From: Heliocidaris tuberculata
Lineage: Eukaryota; Echinodermata; Echinoidea; Camarodonta; Echinometridae
Length of the DNA: 64,000 nucleotides
Assembly (NCBI GenBank): GCA_025618425.1
Contig: CM046844.1
Span: 14,338,076-14,402,075 of the forward strand
Direction: 5' to 3'
This document shows positions 1 to 58,912 of this stretch, piece after piece. Position 1 is the stretch's first letter; each line of letters starts with the position of its first letter. A program made the translations under genes and the position numbers. The notes below the pieces were generated by a model. It had not been told where the DNA came from. It saw only the letters and a program-made list of their open reading frames with translations, and did not search any database.

Positions 1-53
1 AGAGGGATAGAGAGAGAGGGAGAGAGAGGGAGGAAGGGGGGGGGGGAGAGGAA
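1..53. repeat. (GA)n-rich low-complexity block with G run
   Basis: Purine-only GA-rich sequence ending in a run of ten G at the window edge. No gene content. Confidence 0.9.
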
Positions 54-539
54 AAGGAATAAGCTGGAAATATTTGAAAATGCAATACAGCTTATTTACT
101 GAAGAGTTCTCTTCCCTAATTATCACTACATAATGCTCACATTGGAATACACTGGCTATTTCAGACAACATGGCATGAATACTGATCTGAATTTGAAACT
201 TACAAATTATTTCACTCGACAAACCATAATCAAAATAACAGCATAGCCTTCTATCCTACCTATGGCGGAAAATTTGGCTTATTCAAAGCTTCACACTTTA
301 CAGGGTAAAAAGGAGAATGACACTTTAAAATTAAGAAAGGCCTAGGAAATTTTACAATTATTCCATTAAAAGACATAGTCAGCATCTCCTTGCATTTAAC
401 ATCTTTAAAATGACCTTTCACGTGAAACTAATTGTGGATCCTGTACACCAACTGCTGAAAGTCACTTCATAAATAACATCACTGACAAATATACATGCCT
501 CATGGAAAGAATGTACTCTTGAAATATGCTTCTATGCTG

Positions 540-870
540 GGCACAGAAGTCTCTTGTACCTGCATTCCAACCATTCAGTGTAAAGCAGATAACATTTGTA
601 AGCTTAGGGTTTAATGTCGGAGAGCATTAGCAGAGCCTGCCTATCTAAAAAAAACAACTGCTGTTGTGCGCTTCATGTATTCCAACCAATCAGTGTAAAG
701 CAGACATCATTTACCACCATAAACAGATTTTTAGAGGGTATGGAAGAGCATGTCCTACCACGTAAACCAGCTCCCATGATGTGCTTACTGTATTCCAACC
801 ATCCAATGCAAATCAAACATCTCCGTCCACTACATCCTACTCATATTTGCTGTTTGAAGGCATGGCATAG
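540..870. repeat. Three diverged ~114-bp tandem units in the 3' flank of PIK3CA
   Basis: The motif ATTCCAACCA followed by a CAGTGTAAAGCAGA-like segment recurs at 564, 679 and 792, a spacing of 115 and 113 bp. The third unit runs into the decayed exon copy. The remaining bases from 60 to 540 show nothing I recognise. A possible variant poly(A) signal (ATTAAA on the minus strand, 615-610) lies here, but nothing confirms the transcript end. Confidence 0.6.
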
Positions 871-911
871 CCAGTCCATTTTTGTAGTCTAGCCACCGCC
901 ACACGGCATCC
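841..911 (-). pseudogene. Decayed tandem copy of the PIK3CA C-terminal codons
   Basis: Directly beyond the PIK3CA stop, the minus strand repeats the last ~70 nt of exon 17. The copy reads [15 protein letters not shown] then TGA, with the preceding Trp codon (TGG) changed to TAG and an indel in the glycine run. Real and copied segments share the motifs for [10 protein letters not shown], end in TGA, and are followed by a similar TAG. It lies in the presumed 3' UTR and should not be translated, because the real stop comes first. Confidence 0.8.
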
Positions 912-914
912 TAT

Positions 915-48372
<47,458 letters not shown>

Positions 48373-49497
48373 CTTTGGTCTTTCAAGTTAATTACTCGTG
48401 TCTTTGTGTTTTCCCGTGAAAGAGGGGTTCTGCTACCTATGAGCGGTCTCGGTACCTGTCGCATCCAACATTCCGAGCTACTTAAGTTGGTTTAGACTCG
48501 ACTGATAAGATGTGATGACTTGCACGCGGCTATGTTTGCAGACTCAAAGTTCCCTCATGTGCTTGTGTTTATCCTCTAGACATCTGCTCTTTGAAAGATA
48601 TTTAGATGCTGAGAACGGACACCTTGTTTACCCTTTTGGATCCACTCAAGTTCACGTAAACAACACCGTTCAAAGTTGATGTGATGCACGGCCCAACAAT
48701 ACTCCAATTATATAATAGGATCAAAAGATATTTTTCTAATCGTGTAATACCGTATTTATTATCTACGTGTACATCAAGATATTCAGCAAGCACCTTATTA
48801 CAGCTTCTCATCCTCACAATATCACCACAGATAACTACAAAAATTTGCCATGGCAACATGGATACATGTGGCTTTATCTTGATGAAGAAGACATCCAAAA
48901 TACAATCTCTGATGAATCCCTGGCTTAAAAAGAGGAGACAGTTACATCAGCCAGGGGGTAGACACCTCGCTGCTCAATTAAGAGAGAGATATTTTGGTAT
49001 CCGCTTTTGACTCTCTCGGAACAAATTCATGCGACTGAACCGTCATGCTTTGTGAGTTGTTGTTGAGTTGGCTTTGAGAAGAGAGGGCATGTAATGAGTT
49101 GTTCTTTTTATCACCCCCTCTTGGATTGGACTGTTGGAACAAGAAGCATGAAAAACAAGGATTAGTGTCAACCTAAAAAGGAGAACATCTATTTGTCCAA
49201 ACATTTTCCATTAGCTGCATACATACTTTTACTATCATACTAACAGCATTTTCACACTAGATGGAATTTCACATACTGGTACATACATGTACACATACAG
49301 TATATGTACATGTATATGGAAAGAAACAAATATTCATGAATATTTTAACCTGCTACCTACATGTATGGGAACCTTGTTGTTCCTGTACTAAGTCTATAGA
49401 CGGGAATGACACAATTCAGTAGTTAACAGGTTAAGAAACTTGTTTGGGAGAGATGTACACAGTTGTGTAATTCTCAAACTATACAATACAAAGATGG

Positions 49498-49758
49498 CAG
49501 CCCGTATTCTGAACTCTGGTTTAACTTAAACTCCTGTCTAAGTTAAACCAGGTTTTTAATTGAAACTGACTTAAACCGTAAGTCCAGTCTATATTTCTCT
49601 ACAAAGTTAATGGAAACCACACCTAGACCAGAGTTTTAAGTTAAACCCGAGTCCAGAATGAGATTTTCTAAAACTCTGGTTTAAAAGGCACGCTTAGACT
49701 GAGTTTGAACCACACTTGACCGCAGTTTAAGCTAAACCAGAGTTCAGAATACGGGCTG
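49498..49758. mobile_element. MITE with CAGCCCGTATTCTGAACTC termini
   Basis: The ends CAGCCCGTATTCTGAACTCT and AGAGTTCAGAATACGGGCTG are perfect inverse partners and continue into TTTAACTTAAAC-type arms. It is 261 bp, upstream of the gene. The surrounding 48400-50130 stretch has no other recognisable feature. Confidence 0.85.
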
Positions 49759-50136
49759 ATGAGTCAACCTTCATTCTCAATTATTGACAAAAATGTGCCG
49801 TTATGAAAAAAGAAGTAAATCTTGCAACCCTAGCCATCAGCGGGTTCGCAATGACATCAACAATGACTTATGATCACAGAACAAGCATCAATTTAAAAAG
49901 CTTCTAACACATTCTAAGTGGCATCAGGTGTCTTCTCCTACTAGAATTGCATCGTCCTGTTAAAAGACAACATTTCAGCTTGTGCTTAATGAATACATAT
50001 TAGGCAGATTCAGAGAAATCCGCTAGGAGGTCGATTCACAATTGGGAACAAACGTAATAGCTTTGAGCAAATAGTGTTTGTGGAGTAGGGAATAAGAAAA
50101 AAGTTAATGGAGTGTGGGATGAGGTAATAGAGACCA

Positions 50137-50276
50137 GGGGAGCGTTTCATCAAGCGTTTTGTCAGTGATTCTTACTGACAAATTTGCTCTCAGCCAATCA
50201 GATGCAAGGATTTCAGTAGCTTATAACAGTTGTCGGTAAAAAAATCACTGACAAAACGCTTGATGAAACGCTCCCC
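50137..50276. mobile_element. GGGGAGCGTTTCATC palindromic MITE, copy 3
   Basis: The ends GGGGAGCGTTTCATCAAGCG and CGCTTGATGAAACGCTCCCC are an exact inverse pair. The core AGCCAATCAGATGCAAGGAT is the same as copy 1. Confidence 0.9.
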
Positions 50277-50379
50277 TGAACCCCTCTTTTTTTGCTTGTC
50301 ATAGTTTGGATGAACTAGACCTCCCCCTTTTTTCTTGATAAGAACTTTTCTTTTTAATTGTCAAAGATTTCGAGGTAAT

Positions 50380-50601
50380 TAGCCAATTCGTAATTACATT
50401 TTGCGCATGTGCAGATAAAGATCATTTGCACCGAGTACAATTAACCTGTTTACTCTTTCATACATGTAGTGTGCACACCATGATGTGTGCGCCTTTATGA
50501 TTTCAATTGTAGACAATAGCACATCCACCAAAACAAATGCACGTTATTATACTGGGGTCATTTTGGGGTCACTTGTACCATACTTATTACGAACTGGCTT
50601 A
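50380..50601. mobile_element. MITE with GCCAGTTTGTAAT-type termini, copy 2
   Basis: TAGCCAATTCGTAATTACAT opens and ATTACGAACTGGCTTA closes this 222-bp copy. It shares GCGCATGTGCAGATAAAG and TGGGGTCATTTTGGGGTCA with the copy in intron 9. Confidence 0.65.
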
Positions 50602-51547
50602 AAGGACCCCGCCCCCGCCCCCATTTTCACAGATCTACAGCCTTTTTTTCTCTCGCTTGTCAGAAATTTGTGGGGAACTTATACCCCTCTCCCCTTACAA
50701 AATCCTAGATCTGCCCTTGCTCATTAGTACATACATGTAACCACATCATCAGCAACCAACCCCACTGTAATAATACACTGTTGCCATGTACATGGAGTGG
50801 ACTAATAATACTGTTTGCAAAAAATGACATTTTGCCTCTTCTCTTATGAAGTATAGTAAGTCATTTGGGATTTACATTTGACTAAAAGACATTCTGACAT
50901 TTTTTCAAACAGTAAAGAAGGATGATGAGAAGCAAGCCATACTTAATATTTGGATAGTAAAAATACATGTATTTTCTCTTTGCAAGTACAAGGACTTCTC
51001 CTTTAAAATTCTTTTTATATATCACATTTTATTGATGAATAAAGGGAATACAAGAAGCCCAGACTACCTGTTCTTATCGAATGAGGTACAGAGCAACATA
51101 AAAATGGATACAATGAACAAATACAACATGTAAGTAACAAAGAAAAATGCAATATCAAACTAATGTCAAATCAAGAAAAGGAAAGAGATTTTAAATTATT
51201 ATTTGTATGAAGGGTTTTCAGGCCGCCAGAAAAATTGACGTATCTCATGGTTTGCTCAAAAATACAGGATGACCGTGCAATTTTAAAACAATATCTCATG
51301 GTTTGTGTAAAAGTACCCGGATGACCGTGCAATATATCTTGATATCTCATGGTTTGGGGTGCGCGTGACGCGTAAAAAAGTGAATACGCGGCAAAGGTTA
51401 AGACAATGGATGTATGCGCGCAGCTCTTGCAAGATGCTTGGATAAGGACAAAAATGTTTTTCTACCTTGTTTTATGTCGAAGTCAATACAAAAACATAAG
51501 GACATGTAATTGTGAAAATTAAGGAACTAGGTATCATACAATTAATA

Positions 51548-51693
51548 ATAATAATATTGAATGGCTTTTCTTTCGTGGGACACAAGGATATAACGTACTC
51601 GCTTTGAAAATATTTCACTCGTCGTGCCGACACGTGAAATATGCTCATAGCTCGTGCGATATATCCTTGCATCCCACTAAAGGCCATTCAATA
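51548..51693. mobile_element. Palindromic MITE
   Basis: AATATTGAATGGCTTTTCTT and the inverse of AAAGGCCATTCAATATT frame this element. Inner arms CGTGGGACACAAGGATATA and ATATCCTTGCATCCCACTA are also inverted. About 146 bp. Confidence 0.75.
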
Positions 51694-53013
51694 TTATATA
51701 AATACCATGCATCAATCATGTATTAAGTTTCGTATTTCGCTGATATCTCACTACTAGGTTTTTAGTATTACTGTATATCAAATAAATATTTAAAATCAAA
51801 ACAACAGATCATTGTTCCCAATGCAAAACATAATCTGTCCTTTTTCAGTATGATTTCTTTATAAATATTTAAGCAAGAACTGAACATAATTTTGTTATAG
51901 CATTTCAAATGTATTTATGTATATCAAAAGAAATAAATTATGATCACTAATAGAATTATACTCAATTAAATGAGCATTAAATTTCAAGTTTTATCATCAT
52001 TTTCATAACTTCATTTCATAACATTCAATCAATCAATACAACATATATCTTTCCTTCTCTCAGGGGCCATTGGTACACAAAATGGAAATCAAAAAGTAAA
52101 ACTATCAAGGACGTTTAAAAAAAAAAATTCTAGATCTTTGTTGAATCAAAATTCAAACTATACATGTACATTGTCAAATGGAAAGAAATTAACTTAAGAA
52201 AATTTGTGCTGAAACTGATCTAATAGCATTTACATGTAAAACCTACATAAAAATATCAAACAGACTAACTTAGATCTAGATCTATTAAATAATAGATAAC
52301 AATGAATCCCCTTTTCCTCATTTTCAAAAAAATAGGGACAAGTAGTGCTGTAGTCCCCATCTGATCTGGCTTGTTAACTTCTGGTTCCGAGCTACAACAC
52401 TAGGAACAAGAAACTAGATCTAAGTTACGTCTGGAAAGTCTAGTTCATGTATGATGTAGGAATAAATTTTAAACAGCCTTATGAAAAACATTATAAAATT
52501 GGCATTATTGTGAAATACACACATAGAAAACCACCATTCACTCCCCCAAAAGGCAAAGTGGCACTTCATTCTGTCAGATGTATTGGTGTCCTAAATTCCC
52601 TGGACATAGACTTTGTAATGTATGCAAGTGTGCGCGTGCAAACGAACGAGTGGTTTCCTAAACCACGATATAGCCTGCCTGCAATTCTCGTCTCTAATGT
52701 TAGTAAGATCGGAGATAATTTGCATATTCTGAGGGGGAAGTCCACCCTGATTACAAGTTGAGTTTTAAAAAGAAGCAGAAAAATTACAGAAAAGATCAGT
52801 GAAGCTTTGTCCTTCGAGAAAAAATATGATAAGAAATAAGAAAGTTATGAATTTTTGAAGCTGTCAAACACAAATTGGCAACTCCGTGAAATAGAGGTCT
52901 ACTTTGCGAGCTCTTAGCTCCTCTCCCAGTTGCCCTGTACCCCATGCTGTACCCCAAAAATCATTAATTTCCTCTTTTTTTTCCATGTTTCAAAAATTCA
53001 TAACTTTCTTATT

Positions 53014-54718
53014 AGGTGGTCTGTCGGTATCGACAGATCACCTCTTAATTTCGTCAGAATTTTCTTTATTTATTTATTTTTATTTTTCATACACTTTCTT
53101 GTTACCATGATTCCGGAATATCGGCTCACCCAATTTTTATGAAATTTTCGTCAGATATCAGGTTATATCAGATCAAGCTCTGGCATCTTTTTCAAGGTCA
53201 TCAGGTCATCATGACGTCATCCAGGCGCCATTTTGTGAAATCACATTATCGATCATATCTTCATAACGAGTCATCAAAAATAAACCATATTTGACACACA
53301 TTAATTTCAGGTCATGGGTCAACATAAAATGTCAACAAAATCCGTACGCGCATCATGACGCGCACGTACGCGCGCGTCAAAATTTAAAAATGCTCAAAAT
53401 CACTTTTTAATCAAAGGAGAGTATGGTTCAGGACATTTTAAGTATTTCAAAATTTTCCGTCCGTGCGCGTCCGCGCGCGCGTTATGCGCGTGCACAACTC
53501 GTACAGAACGTAAAAACGCCGTTTTTGTGCATGGTTTGTATTCCTGACACAATTCTTGACAATTTCCAACTATTTACAGTCATTCTCGACATTCCATAAT
53601 GCCACACGCGCGCGTCAAACTTTCAAATTCGTGCGCGCGTCATTGGGCAATATAATGTAAAAAGTGCTAAAAACATGCCTATCTAGAATCCGCCATAGCT
53701 CGTCAGAAAGCGTGGAGACCCCCCATTTTTTTTACATTTTCTGAAAGCCTATGAGTTGTAGATTGGAATTCATGAAAAAAATTGGGGGGTCGAAGGATCA
53801 GAACGTCGTCACATTTGCATATGAACTCAAAAATTCGATTTTTTTAAAAATGACGTCATAATTTTTGTATTCATTTGACAATATTTCAGTAATAGATTGT
53901 CGATTTTCTTCCAAATTTTGATATGTTGTAGCTGAGACAATTCTCTACAAGATCAGTCACCACAATTTTTCATTTTGACAAAGGCATCATGGCGTATTTT
54001 TGCGATTAAAGGAGGCATGTCAATTTTTCTCAATTTGCGTGTATTCTCTATGGGAGATGACTTTTTCTCAAATCTTGATTCTACATTCCCGTCTTCTTTG
54101 AGCAGTATCTTTGTAATTTCTGCTCGATTTTCTTCCAAATTTTAATATGTTATAGCTGAGACTGTAAGCTTTCACAAGTGTGCTCTCCAATTTTTGATCA
54201 GATGTCGGGATCATGCCCGTTTTTTAACTACAAAATGTCATTTGAGAATCCCGTTTTTCGTCTACGTGTTATCTCTATTGGAAAACTTTTGGTCCATTGG
54301 TAAAGCACTTGCCTCCCATCCCGCCGACCCAGGTTCGAATCCCGGTGGGTCCATTTTTTTTTTGAATTTTTTTTTTCTTTTTTTTGCCTCATATTTTACC
54401 ATTTGCTTCGACTACTGTAACATATAAAATCACAAACAATGTCATAAACTTTTTTATTTTGCGTGTTATGCCTAATTGAATGTAGTTTGTGTACAACCCT
54501 ATGCAAAATCTGATTGCCTGTCGTGTATTAAACCTATGGGTTTAATATCCCATGTATAATGCAATATGAAATTGCCCGATTTTCTTTGACGCAAGTCTCC
54601 ATCCATTTTCAACATAATCAGGAATATTATCTTGCACAAATATTATCACATCTTAGCAATTTTACCAACGGGTAGACAGACCACCTAATTCGTCTTCAGT
54701 GACGAATTAAAATTCTAG
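53014..54718. mobile_element. 1.7-kb non-autonomous element with 9-bp target duplication
   Basis: TTTCTTATT at 53005-53013 is repeated at 54719-54727. The opposite arm of the host foldback shows only one such site, so this is a target duplication. The left end forms a hairpin (GGTGGTCTGTC / GACAGATCACC). Near the right end GACAGACCACCTAA is the exact inverse of the left TTAGGTGGTCTGTC, followed by a second hairpin (AATTCGTC / GACGAATT) and CTAG. Internal CGCGCG-rich stretches lie at 53340-53640. No transposase frame was recognised. Confidence 0.6.
54283..54353 (+). pseudogene. tRNA-like remnant, tRNA-Gly(CCC)-like
   Basis: GGTCCATTGGTAAAGCAC resembles a D arm/box A. CTCCCAT would be an anticodon loop with CCC. 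GACCCAGGTTCGAATCCCGG is a T arm/box B, followed by TGGGTCCA and a long T run. The acceptor and anticodon stems do not pair properly, so it is a decayed tRNA or a tRNA-derived segment carried by the surrounding element. Confidence 0.5.
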
Positions 54719-55378
54719 TTTCTTATTAATATTAATTATATTTTGCTCAAGTCAAACCTTCACTGATCTGTTTCTTTAATATTTCTTCTTCTTTTAAAAC
54801 CAACTTGTTATCAGGGAGGAATTTCTCTTAAACTTTAAAGGACAAGCGAGCTGGAGAGAGAGACTCAGATCAGGCACTATACGACAAAAGCTGGAAGATG
54901 CACACTGCACTGAGTTGGAGCTCTGACTCAGCTCAGTCAGTATCGCAGCAAAACACAATGTGCCCCAACGAAGCAGGAAGGCGACAGCGGCACAGCATGT
55001 AAACCGCCCGGATCGCCTGGGCGATTCCGCAGATGAAACACTGTAAGTTGGCCGCACAATTCTCGGACACACTCACACGTTCAAATCAACATTCCCATCC
55101 GTCTAAAATACAAGTTATTCAAATGAAAAATATAAGCAATACTATTGATCACTGTAAAACATCTAAAACTACGGAAATTATCAAGCAGAAAATACTTACG
55201 ATTCTACTCACGAGCATACAACTCCAAATTTTAGCCGGCCTCCACAGCCAGAATGCTCCCGATTTAGCGGCCGCCACAAAGTTGTTTACGACTTTTGTAG
55301 TTTACCCAGCATTCCATCGGATAAGTTCATTCACCTGTCTAGTCTGAGAACACTAGTCTTTTCGTAGCGTCTATTCAG

Positions 55379-55408
55379 ACCAAGGAGTTATCACAAGTCA
55401 TAACTCCT
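55379..55408. other. Short perfect hairpin
   Basis: CAAGGAGTTAT and ATAACTCCTTG are separated by eight bases. It lies in a moderately GC-rich stretch (54830-55450) upstream of PIK3CA that contains no recognised gene. Region 55450-56380 shows only poly(G) runs and unremarkable sequence. Confidence 0.6.
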
Positions 55409-56821
55409 TGTTCAGACCGATTTGTAAATGACTGCTATTTCGCTTCAAATTCAGCAACGCCCTTTATACCTAGCATGATGATAATCCGGTAATCGGTATA
55501 GCCTGCCATAGACCAGCTTATCCATGTTGGGAGGGGGCAGCCCAAAATAGATGTGCTGATGATTTCGAACAGGTTTGATGCATTTGCTCACATTTTGCAA
55601 ATGTGTGTGAGAAAACTCAGTAGTAGGGCCAATAGGGCTGGGAGGGGGGGGGGGGGGTCTGCTCCCTTCAACCCTCAATCTATGATTGTATACTAGTCCG
55701 AGTACTTGATTATAAACATTAGCAATATACACAAGGGCAACCATGACCGTAGGATTGTCGGTCTTGCGCATAGGCGTATACGAGGCGGGGGAAGCTGCAG
55801 CGGCCCCTCCGGAATTTTGAAATTACCTATGTTCTGGCAGTGAAGAGGTCCATTTGTCTAAAATATTTTGCTGACGAAATTACATTGTCACACAACAAAA
55901 GTGAAGAAACATTGTAGGAAGTGTCTAATTTCCATTTTTCCATTAAACTTTAATGGAATTGATTTTCGAGGAAGAAAGGTCAGCCACACGATATTGCGCC
56001 GTACGTACGCGGTCTTCCATGGGAAAATATAGGAAAATTTAGGAATAACATCTCATAGGCAATAGCGTAGAGTGGGTCCAGCCATTTAGGGGGCACTGTT
56101 GCCATGGGGGGGGGGGGGGACACCGGACTTATAACGTGGAAACTTATGAAATGTGGGATAAGAAACTCATCTGTTGAGGGGAGGGTGTTAAAGGGGGTCG
56201 TGTGTTACAGGGGGGGGGGGGGGAAGGGGGCACGTCCCCCATGCGGCACTTGTATAGGTGGCTCATAAAACTCAAGAGAGTTGAAGGGGGGAAATAATGA
56301 AGGAAAATTTAAATACTTATGGATTATGCGCCAATCTGCAGGGTAAATGCATTAGAAATATACATTGGTTTTTTATATTTTTTATCTCGCCTGCGTAGCG
56401 GAGCGAAACTATATAATAGGCGCCATTATTTCCGTCGTCGTCGGTGTCGTCGTCGTTGTCAGCGTCAACAATCATGCTGTTATCACAATAACTTTCTATG
56501 GTTTTGAGGTAGAATCACCAATTCATACCACAGGTACATTTCTTGAAGGCGTAGGTCCAGTTAGAAAATGAGTCGAATCTGACCAAGGTCAAAAGTCAAA
56601 AGGTCAATGAACCTTCTGCAAAAAGCACTTTAATCACTATGACTTTCTATGGAATTTGAGGTATAGAATCACCAAATTCATACCGCAGGCACATCTTTTG
56701 AAGGTGCCTGTCCAGTTCGAAAATGAGTAGAATCTGACAAAGGACAAAGGTCCGAGAGGTCAATGCACTTTCAGTGAAAATTACCTCACATGTAATAACT
56801 TTTTGTACCTTTGGGGTAGGA

Positions 56822-57112
56822 TCACCCGGGGTAACCTCGCTAGTCATAAGGACCGCTATTCATAAGGACCACTTATTCATAAGGACCGCTATCCATAACG
56901 CGTGACTAAATGAATAGCGGTTTTGTACGAATAGCGGTCCTTCTGAATAGCGAGCAAACCATAGACAAATTTCCTCGCTATAAGGACATCCATTCATAAG
57001 GACCACTATTCATATACTCATAAGGACCGCTGTTCATAGCGCATGTTAAATGAACAGCGGTTTTCTGTGAATAGCGGTCCTTATGAATAGCGAGCGGACC
57101 CGGGATCACCCA
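56822..57112. mobile_element. Inverted-repeat element built from CATAAGGACCGCTATT units
   Basis: ATAAGGACCGCTATTCATA and its complement AATAGCGGTCCTTATGAAT occur repeatedly. They form two consecutive hairpins (56840-56960 and 56980-57100) with CCTCGCTA/TAGCGAG edges and a CCCGGGATCACC repeat at the outer boundary. Confidence 0.7.
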
Positions 57113-57114
57113 AT

Positions 57115-57430
57115 AGACCAGTTCGTAGTTAGCACATGGCACAAATGACCCCAAATATCCACAGATATTTTAAAAATGGAGATGTCCAACTTTGTGCACT
57201 TTAGAATAATCACTCTCAAAGTGATAGATGTGCCTCATGAATAGCTTTTGTTTCGCCTTTTGGAAAGCATACTTCCACCTGGGTATCATGGAATGCACCA
57301 TTGGTGAATAATTGAATAATGATTACATGACATTCATGAGCACATATCAAGTATTCGTGTCAGTGGGTTTTAGAATTTGGTACAGATGACCTTTATCTGC
57401 TCATGCTCAGATTGTATCTACGAACTGGCT
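57115..57430. mobile_element. MITE with GCCAGTTTGTAAT-type termini, copy 3 (inverted, diverged)
   Basis: AGACCAGTTCGTAGTTAGCA opens and CTACGAACTGGCTT closes the segment. The sequence ACAAATGACCCCAAA at the left is the complement of the TTTGGGGTCA segment in copy 2. The interior is expanded relative to the others. Confidence 0.5.
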
Positions 57431-57488
57431 TATTCAAATCACAAGTATATCAAATCAAATAATATGTTACATCTACCATTGACATGCA

Positions 57489-57676
57489 TGGGCCCGTTGC
57501 ATAAAACTTACTATAATAGTAACTTTGCTATTATAGTAACTTTTCATGGAAAACTGGAATTTGATTGGCTGTTGAGCATGACACGTTGCTCAACAGCCAA
57601 TCAAAATCCAGTATTCCATAAGAAGTTTCTATGATAGCAAAGTTACTATTATAGTAAGTTTTATGCAACGGGCCCA
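57489..57676. mobile_element. 188-bp palindromic MITE (TGGGCCCGTTGCATAAAAC)
   Basis: TGGGCCCGTTGCATAAAACT and AGTTTTATGCAACGGGCCCA are exact inverses. The arms continue through TACTATAATAGTAACTTTGC and meet around GATTGGCTGTTGAGC / GCTCAACAGCCAATC, so almost the whole element can fold into one hairpin. Confidence 0.9.
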
Positions 57677-58261
57677 GGACAGTTACTGCACAAAAGACTT
57701 TTATATATATCGGACACGGCTCTGGAATTCCTTAACTTTGCTTAACTTTGCCCAGGATTGAAAAAAAAAATCACTGTTCCAGGTAATGCTGTAATCATAA
57801 TTGCAAACCTTTAGCTTAGACAGGAATCGCCTGAGTTTTATAAGCTGATCGGTCGTTTCTATATCAAGATATTTACGATTGAACAGTGATGTCGGGATAG
57901 AGTACCACCGAACCCTAAAGAACTCTTACGGTTGGCATACCTCGCTCTATCACAGAATACCGTACGGGCTGGAAACCCGCTCTGAAATCGCCAAGCGCTG
58001 GTGCTTGGTTTTTGTGACTGCAGCGCAGCGGAGAAGCTGAGCGACTTGCGCTGGCGATTGATCGCGATTTTCTCTTTTTTAGGATAGTAAACGGGTTCCA
58101 TTTTCTCTCATACTTTCACATATCCTTAATTATATATGTAGTTAGAGGACTGCACACAATTCACTGGCATTTGAGCTGATTTTACAATTTTTCACAAAGT
58201 TAATCAATCACTTTAAATAATACTATTCAATCAGCTCCCACCATTTTTTCATTTAAACGTT

Positions 58262-58292
58262 AGACCAAAAAAAAAAAAAAAAAAAAAAAAAA
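58262..58292. repeat. Poly(A)-rich run
   Basis: About 24 consecutive A. It lies in a gene-free stretch (57680-58780) with small AT-rich repeats only. Confidence 0.9.
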
Positions 58293-58779
58293 TCCTGCTG
58301 AATAGATATAACTGCTAAATGGAAAAAAAAAACAATAGGGAAAATATAATTTCGAACCAAATATTGAGCTAGAATGAAAACAACATTATTGCAGAAGGCA
58401 TTAAAATGTATAACGTCCCCATCCTTCATCTTCCATCTCACTCTCTTTCTCTCTCTTTCTTCACTCCTACTGAAGTCATCACCTGTTATTATTTCAATTA
58501 TAATGATTTGTACACATATACCAGTGTCACAACTATTCTGTTTTGTAGTGTAAAGGGGGGGGGGGGCTGGGATATTGTAAAGTATATATTTAGTAATTAT
58601 TTCCATAAACTTAGAGCATTTGCAAGTATATTTTTCTAACAAAGGGGTCTATAAAAATACAAGCTGTGCTTTTTGATTGACTCCTCCACTTTTGTTTCTT
58701 TACTATGCCTAAAATGTTACAGAAATTATGATAGTATAATTGCTTATTATATGTAATTACTGTATTTAATTTTTTAATA

Positions 58780-58912
58780 TTTCCATTTATGTAAACATTT
58801 CTTATCGTAATTTTGTTTGATATTATGTTATACCAATTTGTAATTATGTAGAACACTGAAAGACATCATGGGGGAAATAAAAGAAACCTTGAAACCTTGA
58901 AACCTTGAATAT
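58780..58912 (+). mobile_element. LINE 3' end with (AACCTTGA)n tail
   Basis: An AT-rich stretch ends in AAAGAAACCTTGAAACCTTG repeats (58884-58911). The layout matches the CR1-like 3' ends elsewhere in the window. Confidence 0.45.

Larger units (their letters stand above)
52732..54827. mobile_element. TTAA-family foldback element split by a larger insertion
   Basis: The left arm starts GGGGGAAGTCCACCCTGATT at about 52735. The right arm ends TCAGGGAGGAATTTCTCT just before TTAA (54828-54831). Between them 53014-54718 is a foreign insertion. The internal CATAACTTTCTTATT matches the copies at 18485-19057 and 62529-63111. The left TTAA is no longer visible. Confidence 0.6.

Noticed and set aside
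54283..54353. Functional tRNA gene
   Set aside because: T arm and box B are convincing, but the acceptor and anticodon stems do not pair, so it was kept only as a tRNA-like remnant.
53014..54718. Helitron
   Set aside because: The right end has a hairpin and CTAG, but the 9-bp duplication of host sequence is not expected for Helitrons, so the class was left open.
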